Shown: positions 57,716 to 64,000 of the stretch, in pieces
How the letters are laid out: the number at the start of each line of letters is the position of its first letter
Position numbering within the stretch: position 1 is the first letter of the stretch
Source: Bimuria novae-zelandiae CBS 107.79
Taxonomy: Eukaryota; Ascomycota; Dothideomycetes; Pleosporales; Didymosphaeriaceae
Length of the DNA stretch: 64,000 nt
Direction of reading: 5' to 3'
Assembly: GCA_010015655.1 (NCBI GenBank)
Contig: ML976712.1
Coordinates: 351,446-415,445, forward strand
Translations under genes and position numbers: made by a program
Notes under the pieces: generated by a model
What the model was told of the DNA's origin: nothing
The model's database searches: none
What the model saw: only the letters and a program-made list of their open reading frames with translations

Positions 57716-58660
57716 AGTTTTATAGTAGCGTCTTACTGCGTTCGAGGACTATCTGCCTAAGGCCTATATCTGTTCTACGGTGAGGTGTTAATCGTAGGCG
57801 TGTTGGGCCGCCCCTTTGCGGAAGCTGTGGCCTGTGTAGCCTAGAGCACTTCTGCCGTATCTCTAAAGGCGGGCTAATAGTAGCTGTAGCACTCTTGCAC
57901 GTGTGAAGGCTCCGTTATAGAGGCGAAAGAGTGGCTAATTATCCTCTAGTTAGCTCCGTAACAGAAAATGGCCCTAGCCTTGTTACGGGAAGCAATTTTA
58001 GTCCTGTTACAGGAAAGAGTCCTATTATAAGAGGTTCATTATGTGCTAGCTTAGGCAGGCAGCGTTGTATAATGCTATAATAACTATGTTTACGCCTTTG
58101 TTATTAAGGTCTATCTTGCTCTGTAGAAGATGTAAAACAAAGTGGTCTCTCGTTATTAAGCCTGTTACGCAGCGGCGGGTAAGATTTTCTATATAAAAAC
58201 GTCTTATATCTTTAAGATCTAAATCTTTATAGGTAAATTTACCTGTTCTTAGAAAGCCTATAAAGGCTAGTAAGAACGCTACGTTTAGATTAACTATATC
58301 TACTAGGTGCTCTCTACTAAATACTCTTTTTAAGAGTATATTAATTAGCGTGTCTTTTATAATTAGTACTTAATTATATCTTAACTTCTTTAGAAATAGG
58401 TTCTTTGCGCCTTATATAAGCCTTTAGATATAACTACTGTCGAATACATTAATTAGGAGGTCAAGATCTATATAGACTAATTGTAGAGCTGCGACGTAGC
58501 TCTAGATTATTATGCTATTAATTTGGCCTTATAGCGAGAGGTTACTACTATTTGCCTATTCTACTATTTAATAACTAAGGCTAGTGCGCGTTGCTAGTTA
58601 TTTTAGGAAATTATTTAGTGCACAGAACTACTCGTAGGACTTAGCTACTAAGCTATAGTT
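57716..58660 (-). pseudogene. Tyrosine recombinase of DIRS-like element, relic
   Basis: These recombinases cut and join DNA through a catalytic Tyr. Minus-strand translation gives LLAFIGFLRTGKFTYKDLDL near 58230-58290, with the first catalytic Arg (the family has RTGE). Next comes a region with RIP stops, then TGHSFRKGAAQHAYD at about 57792-57835, the H-x-x-R box. Last is HLTVEQI.ALGR.SSNAVRR with Y-Y-K following near 57716-57790, the Trp/His and Tyr end. All four catalytic landmarks are thus in place, but stops make it dead. It differs from transposases and retroviral integrases in having no DDE triad. Confidence 0.75.
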
Positions 58661-58668
58661 TTATCTTA

Positions 58669-58848
58669 TGTAAGCAGGTGGGTGGTATGTGTGAAGGTAG
58701 TATATTGTGTGTGTAATTGTCTGAGTTGCTCTGTGTGTTGTTCTGTGTTGTGTTGTGTGTACATGGAGTGATCAGAGGCTCGTATATAGAGATAGAGCTG
58801 ACTCATGAGACTAGTGTCGTCATGTGACATATCTCTGGGCTGCTTACA
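58669..58848 (-). repeat. Solo LTR of copia-1 family
   Basis: 180 bp, starting TGTAAGCAG and ending CTGCTTACA, with a perfect 5-bp duplication TCTTA (58664-58668 and 58849-58853). It is about 19 bp longer than the LTRs at 12083 and 20012 because of an ACAACACA-rich stretch. It separates RNase H and recombinase of the DIRS-like element and is almost free of RIP. Confidence 0.93.
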
Positions 58849-58853
58849 TCTTA

Positions 58854-60001
58854 TATTAGGGTTAAGGCCTGCCTATAGCAGCTTAGCGTATAGGTAAGAC
58901 TTAGTTACTAATTATACGAGCTTAATAAACTTTAGGGGCGGTTTAATAGGAAGGGCATTTGCTAGTTTTTAGTAAAATTAGCTATAAGGGGCTAGTTAAA
59001 TTATAATAAGGTATTAGCAAGAGCATTATCCCGCGTTAAGATCTATTATAAGTATAGGGTAACGTCTATTACCGTAGCTTGTATAAGAATTTCGCGGAGG
59101 TAATCTATAGAGGCCTGTCCTTAGGTGGTTCTATCCTTTAGGCTGGTCTCTACTATTGTGTTGTCTGTATAGATAATTACCATGCTATGCGCCTAGTTTG
59201 CGCCTTAGAGCTTAAAGGCTAGCTTAATTACGCGAATCTTTAGTGCGTTTATCTAAAGACTTTATTTATCTTGCTTAAGTTTATATAAGAAGGCGTGCCA
59301 TTACAGCACCTTTTTTAAATAGGACTACTAGTCCCTTTATGCGGGGTTACCTGTGTACTAAAAGGCGCCTATTGCTCTATTTAATGCGTTAGTAAAAAGA
59401 TAATAGATAGGGCGGCTAGCATTGTTAAATAGCTATATTTTGTTAAACTACGGTAGCAGGTCTCTCTACTAAGTTAGGTCTTTAGTTACACCTTTAGTAA
59501 GTAGGCGGAAGCTTCTAGGCTTTATAAATATAGTTATATAATCCTATAGTTATCTTAAGAACGTACGTCCTAGCGTGACGACTTAGCTATAGAAGCTAAG
59601 GAATCTAGCTATCTTATAGGCTTATAGCTATATAAGTCTATTATTAGCAAGCGCCGTTAAGACTAGCTAAATTACTTTATTAAGTTTTCTTTTTAGAAGG
59701 CGAGCTATTATAGAGATTATATTAATCTTAACTTTTAAGCCTTCTATAGTAGTGCCTATAGCGTCTTTAGTACTATTATAGCGTAAGCCTAGCACGTTAG
59801 TAATTACGTTATAATTTTTATTAATTAATTAAAGTACTTCCTCCGCCGGTGTTGCTGACGGCTTAAAGACGTATATAAAGTTATCTAAATAGTATACGAG
59901 GTATTTCTATCTAAGGTGTAACTAGAGTGCCTAATAGAAGCCTTCTACGAATAAGTTAAATAGGAAGGGTGCTGTACGTAGGCTAAAGGGGAGGTAGTTC
60001 T
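58854..60001 (-). pseudogene. RT-RNase H of DIRS-like element, main part (relic)
   Basis: Minus-strand reading, left of the hAT, begins FYHENYLPFSLRTAPFLFNL, a highly conserved stretch of this RT type. The catalytic box Y-L-V-Y-Y-L-D-N-F-I-Y follows near 59890-59920 (family YLDDF). A typical IARLLKRKLNKVI and a long RNase H region with YYLFTNALNRAIGAF near 59400-59440 (first acidic residue) come next, ending with a PPLKFIKLV segment near 58920. Gln/Trp codons are mutated. The upstream 58 or so codons lie beyond the hAT insertion. Confidence 0.75.
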
Positions 60002-60576
60002 CGTGGTAGCAGCGCTGCCAACGAACAGAACGTTCGATCTGAACAATCGATCTAAACGGCGTTTTCTGGTATTTTGGATCGAACGAACGAACAGGCATGG
60101 TGGGTTAAACAGAGCTTTGAACAAACGCATTATTAGAGCCAAACGTTTAGTTATTTAGTTATTTAGGACTACGTTTAATTAATTTAGTATAGAGATTCTA
60201 TTATAATTAGTAGAGTATTATTTTATTTTACTAGCCTTGTGCTACGCGTGGCGTTGTTATATATTACCTTATATAACGTTGTTCTTATAGGAGAAGAAAA
60301 CTCTAAGTTTTCTTATTAACGTGCCCCCTACTATTTCCTATTATTAGCTATAAGCGTATCTTATTATAGATTAATTTATTACCCGCTCGTAGTTGTCCTA
60401 GTTAACCTAATTAATCTAGTTAACCTAGCTAGTATTTAATAGCTATCACCATGCCAGGTCGCGTACGATAGCTGTCATGGCGATAGCAAAGAGCTTTGAG
60501 AGCTTGGATAACTCGCTATCCAAAGTGGAGTCTATCGCTCCTACGCATAGGTTTCCCGGCGAGCTACGAGCGTCCA

Positions 60577-61069
60577 TGTTAGGATCTGAACATGTACAAG
60601 ACGCTGAGGACCAACGGGCCCTCGGTGGGGGTGACACTCGGCGGGGTTGCGTAACCGAGGTCACGTGACGTACCATCCAGCCAAGACATACCATCCAGCC
60701 AAGACATACCATCCAGCCAAGACATACCATCCCGCCAAGATCATGGAAGGTGTACCATCCACGGACGGCGCTGCCATCCATCAATACTTGGGGATGGCAG
60801 GAGGAGGGTGGACGGTAACTAATAACCCTCTTGTATATAACCCAACACGAATACCCTTATGGCATTCGCGTTTAACCTGTTTATCAATCTATCGTTTAGA
60901 TCTGACTAAGCAACCTTGTTGATTTGATTGTGCTGTACACACCTTCGATACCAACGCCCCAGTGACAAGCGTGAGCTATCACTACACCCTCTCCCGTCCT
61001 ACCAAGTACTCCTGCCCGAGAACCAACCTTAGCCCGTTTAGGACCAGCTATCCTAGATGGAACCTAACA
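60577..61069 (+). repeat. Solo LTR of third-family gypsy (493 bp)
   Basis: Starts TGTTAGGATCTGAACATG and ends GGAACCTAACA, with a perfect duplication GTCCA (60572-60576 and 61070-61074). Longer than the 419-bp LTRs at 33837 and 46093, in part through four 18-bp units (TACCATCCAGCCAAGACA type) at 60671-60742. Nearly unmutated. Confidence 0.94.
60671..60742 (+). repeat. 18-bp tandem repeat, four units, inside solo LTR
   Basis: Three identical units and one with two or three changes. The 419-bp LTRs have a single such segment (CCATCCAGCCAAGACTCACC). On the minus strand it encodes repeated MVCLGW within an incidental frame. Confidence 0.9.
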
Positions 61070-62506
61070 GTCCAGAGCTCGTTTTCCTATTATATAGACC
61101 CGCCTCTAGTAAGGCAAACGTCTCCTCAACTCGTCGCGCGTCGGGTGTAGGGTTAAAAGTAAAAGTTAATTACTTAGCAAGTAAGAGTTAGTATCGTTTT
61201 AGTAATATAGCGCGGAGCTTAAGTACGTTAAGGAGAATAAGAAAAAGATAATTTTATTTTTATATTAGTTATACTATACTTAGCGTAAGGTCCTAGACTA
61301 CTAGGTAGTTAATAGTACTACTTATATTAAGCAGTATCTTAAGAAGGTCTATAGCATTAATTTAAATACTAGTTTACTACTAATCGCCAAGGCACTATAG
61401 TCGCAGATTTTATAGTAATATACTACTATTAGCTTGTTAAGCGCTATTTCTTATTATCTTTAGCAAGAAGAGGAGCTATAGTTAGCGTACGTAAACTAGG
61501 TAATAATTAACGACCTAAGCTTTAAGATATGTGTGGATCTATTAATAAGGGGTATACTAATATAAAACTAAACGTTGTTGCTACGCGCCTTGCCGGCAAG
61601 CCACACTACGCTTTTTAAATACGTTAAATTACGCTTAGTAGAGAGGAAGGTGGAAATCTTAGAGCTTTTAGCTAAATTAGAAAGTAGGATTTTAGTAAGT
61701 TATAATATATAGACGTTACTAAATAAATATAACTTTTTTAGAGTTATCGCGCACTTCGTTAGTAAGTTAGTATTTTTAACTAAAATAACGCTAGCCTAGC
61801 TAGAGTTAGATAGACCTAATAAACTTTAAGAAATCTATATTGCTAACGTGTAACTTTAAAATTCTTTCTATAAATAACGCGACCTACTTATTGCCTTTTA
61901 GCCTCTTTTCTATAATTATACGGGCGCTATATAAGCTTAGGTAATTTTTAGCATTATTTAAGAGTATAATTTTATCTAGAAACTACATTGTTTCGTGGGA
62001 GATAATGCTACTAATAATGGCACGAACTTTATCCGCGAGCTCGATAATATCTCCCTAAAAAATTTCTATATTACTAGTAATTGTCGTATACGCTGCGCTA
62101 GCCATATCATTAGCCTTATATTAAAAGCTTTTATATACGGCAAGGGTGTGAGTGACTTCGAAGCGGCGCTAGCAAAGGCGTCACCTAATAAATAATATGC
62201 TATATTTCGGGCCTGTAGTGTAGCTAGCAAGCTACATAACTTCGTTAACTCTATTTATAACTCCTATAAACGTTGACGCGCCTTTAAGAAAATATAATAA
62301 AAAGAGCTTAATAAGAATAACCTCTTCTATTTCTTTATACTTAATTTAATTAAGGATAGCGGGATTTAGTAGCATAGTGTATACCTTATATTACTACGTT
62401 ACTTTAAGCTCTAAGAGCTTATCTATTGCTTTTTTAAGCAGGCGCGCGCCGATAGCTCTACTATAAGTAATAAATATAATCTTACGCTTAACACTCTATT
62501 AGATAA

Positions 62507-62657
62507 TGTTAGAGTGGAGTAAGATATCACATGATATTGTCAACCTGATGTAGACTAGTTGCTGATCACATTCTGCTACTTAAGCGGTTTCTCTGTTCAG
62601 CTTGTTACAATCAACTCAGTTTCTCATTCCTACTTGCTACCCATCTTATCCCTTACA
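62507..62657 (+). repeat. Solo LTR of copia-2 family (151 bp)
   Basis: Starts TGTTAGAGTGG and ends TCCCTTACA, with a perfect duplication GATAA (62502-62506 and 62658-62662). The same LTR is at 18573-18724 in reverse. Confidence 0.94.
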
Positions 62658-62921
62658 GATAACGAGTAAGATAAGATCCGCGTTATAACTAAGGTCTTAG
62701 AGACTTTCTATAAGAATACGAAGTCGCTGGAAGGCAACGCCTCTAGTAGCAGTTTTGGCTTACTATAGTAGATAGTAGTTAACTTATAAGAAATCTACGC
62801 TTTTCTTAGCGGCAAAGACGAGCGTAGTGTCTATTAAATTAAGGGCTTTAAGTAGTCTAATTATATAGTCTCTAGCGTTAAGCTCGCCTACAAGAAGCTA
62901 ATTACATATTTTACAAAGCTA

Positions 62922-63596
62922 GTGTTGCCAGCTGACCAGACACCGAGTCTCTATTGCGTGGCGACGGCCATGCACCCATGCCTACGCCTCTCATGGTTCA
63001 AGACCCAGTGGAAGGCACACCCGATGTGGTATAAGGCAGCGGAGAAATCGATTCGGGACGTATACAAACAATACCTGGCGGCAGAGGCACGCGACGCCGA
63101 CGACCTCGACGAGCTCCCAGAGGTCCCACGCACGCGCAAGGTCCCTGGGGCGTATGCTAGCGACGAGCGGAGACTCCGCACAATGTTTGTGGACGATCAC
63201 CTTCTCACAGGCAAGAAGGCACATAAGCGGCAGAAACGCACGTCGCAGCTCGACGAGTACTTTGACAGTCTCTACGACGACAGACTGACGAGCTCCGCGT
63301 CCCCGGACATGTACAAATTGATGCAGGATCCACACCGCTGGTGGGTTGACGTAGGTCAGAAACGCTTCCCAGTTGTATACAAGATGGCGATGGATCATCT
63401 CTCTGTGCCAGCCACCTCATGCGACTGCGAGCGGTGTTTCTCGTCCGCTAGGAGAACAATCACGTGCGATCGCAATTCATTATCGCCAGCCGTCGTCGAA
63501 GCTCTACAACTACAGAAGAACTGGCTCACGAGAGACGCCGTATCGAGTCACCTTATAGCGTTGTTAAAACACGTCGTCAAGAAGGATGCTGGCTAA
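62922..63596 (+). other. Unmutated last quarter of hAT transposase (224-codon open frame)
   Basis: Open frame from an internal Met (MLPADQTPSLYCVATAMHP) to the natural end. It includes the acidic linker (ARDADDLDELPEVP), a basic stretch (TGKKAHKRQKRTSQLDEYFD) and the C-terminal dimerisation region. GC-rich with many CpA and TpG left, in contrast to the sequence left of about 62915. It is not evidently a separate gene. Confidence 0.8.
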
Positions 63597-63823
63597 AACA
63601 TCTAGCTAGTAAATAATAGCTAGTTTCTTAACTATAATACTAACCTGCTTCCTAATTAGGAGAGTTTTATATATACGAACGTTCGGCCGAACGTTCGTTG
63701 GACTGTTCGAAGACGCTCCTGTTCGAGTCGTCTCGAACGAACGAACATTTGTATGTGGGCCGAACGAACGAACAAGCACCTTGTTCGGATCCTGTTCGAT
63801 TCGTTGGCAGCGCTGCGTGGTAG

Positions 63824-64000
63824 AACTAGCCGTGCCACTAGAAGCCAAGTAGCTATTGTTAGTATAGTGCTACTAGTATTATCCTAAAGGCGTCCTTAAG
63901 GTCCTTTTTAATAAAAAGGGCTCCTCTACCTGCGTAGCATACTAGTTTAAAGATATCTTCTACTATAGTGTAGTGTAGTATAGCAACGTTAGGGTGTATC
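63824..64000 (-). pseudogene. RT of DIRS-like element, part upstream of the hAT
   Basis: Minus strand reads HPNVAILHYTIVEDIFKLV then GRGALFIKKDLKDAFRIILV, ending W-H-G at the hAT duplication. KKDLKDAFR contains the first catalytic Asp of RT, unmutated. Continues past the window edge. Confidence 0.75.

Larger units (their letters stand above)
60477..63596 (+). pseudogene. hAT transposase, RIP-mutated N-terminal, clean C-terminal part
   Basis: The transposase cuts and pastes the element. Frame starts at ATG 60477 (MAIAKSFESLDNSLSKVES), is interrupted by a solo LTR at 60577-61069, continues through many RIP stops (KLRLVERKVEILELLAKLES near 61620), then FVGDNATNNGTNFIRELDN near 61990 (DDE-like core Asp) and CRIRCASHIISLILKAFIYG (C..H zone). 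A second solo LTR sits at 62507-62657. From about 62915 to the stop at 63596 it is unmutated: HPCLRLSWFKTQW and the hAT dimerisation end PATSCDCERCFSSARRTI. Removing the LTRs restores one continuous frame. Confidence 0.9.
60010..63815 (+). mobile_element. Complete hAT transposon with two nested solo LTRs
   Basis: 16-bp perfect terminal inverted repeats (CAGCGCTGCCAACGAA) and a perfect 8-bp duplication CGTGGTAG (60002-60009 and 63816-63823), as expected of hAT. Subterminal regions carry repeated CGAACGAACGAAC and CGAACGTTCG words (60070-60100 and 63675-63795), likely transposase binding sites. Without the LTRs it is about 3.15 kb. It is inserted in the RT of the DIRS-like element. Confidence 0.95.
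57107..64000 (-). mobile_element. DIRS-like tyrosine-recombinase retroelement, partial
   Basis: On the minus strand the order is reverse transcriptase and RNase H (63824-64000 plus 58854-60001), tyrosine recombinase (57716-58660), then two direct repeats 370 bp apart. No LTR or integrase is present. This order and the split direct repeats are those of DIRS/PAT/Ngaro-type elements, which integrate through a recombinase. A hAT (60010-63815) and a copia solo LTR (58669-58848) are inserted. The 5' part, with any gag and the third terminal repeat, is outside the window. Confidence 0.68.

Noticed and set aside
60446..60784. Minus-strand frame with repeated MVCLGW
   Set aside because: Crosses the LTR boundary and its 18-bp tandem units; antisense to the hAT start. 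No independent support.
1..64000. tRNA and rRNA genes
   Set aside because: I saw no cloverleaf with A and B boxes and no rRNA-like stretch; a dedicated scan was not possible, so small RNA genes could be missed.

Overview
The window looks like a piece of a filamentous ascomycete (Pezizomycotina) genome. The evidence is short spliced introns of about 50-80 bp with GTAAG/CAG ends, fungal transposon families (Ty3/gypsy with chromodomain, Ty1/copia, Fot1/pogo, hAT, a Tad-like LINE and a DIRS-like tyrosine-recombinase retroelement), fungal secondary-metabolism genes, and massive repeat-induced point mutation (RIP). In the transposons nearly every Gln and Trp codon has become TAG/TAA, as expected from CpA-to-TpA change on either strand, leaving TA-rich DNA with almost no open frames. 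I cannot name the species.

Layout. 1-12082: a gypsy element (copy 1, running off the left edge) carrying a nested Fot1-like transposon (2153-3928, TA target duplication) and a nested complete gypsy element of a second family (4460-11098, 269-bp LTRs, GTAGC duplication). 12083-20172: two copia elements in opposite orientation, with an 18-G run at their junction. 20173-23997: a low-copy gene island with an intact 343-codon gene on the minus strand and an unusual coding minisatellite. 23998-33378: gypsy copy 2, complete (161-bp LTRs, CCAGA duplication), with a nested Fot-like element (30739-32628). 33837-46511: a third complete gypsy family (419-bp LTRs, ATAAC duplication) split by a 5.9-kb Tad-like LINE (35754-41660, 13-bp duplication) and carrying an antisense small gene next to its 3' LTR.

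46930-56850 is the main gene island. It holds a two-exon gene of unknown function, several weak gene candidates, a truncated tyrosinase pseudogene, an apparently intact wax-synthase-type acyltransferase, and N-terminal stumps of an NRPS-like adenylating enzyme and an alpha/beta hydrolase that face each other. This looks like a decayed secondary-metabolite locus with one survivor.

57107-64000 is a DIRS-like retroelement on the minus strand (reverse transcriptase-RNase H, then tyrosine recombinase, then split direct repeats), running off the right edge. A hAT transposon (60010-63815, 8-bp duplication CGTGGTAG) is inserted in its reverse transcriptase. Two solo LTRs lie inside the hAT and one lies between RNase H and recombinase, each with a 5-bp duplication. 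The last quarter of the hAT transposase is free of RIP while the rest is heavily mutated.

The least ordinary items are the DIRS-like element with its asymmetrically mutated direct repeats, the RIP boundary inside the hAT gene, the antisense cysteine-rich/coiled-coil gene in the third gypsy, the (DELHVLCEL)n minisatellite, and the unrecognised 343-residue protein.
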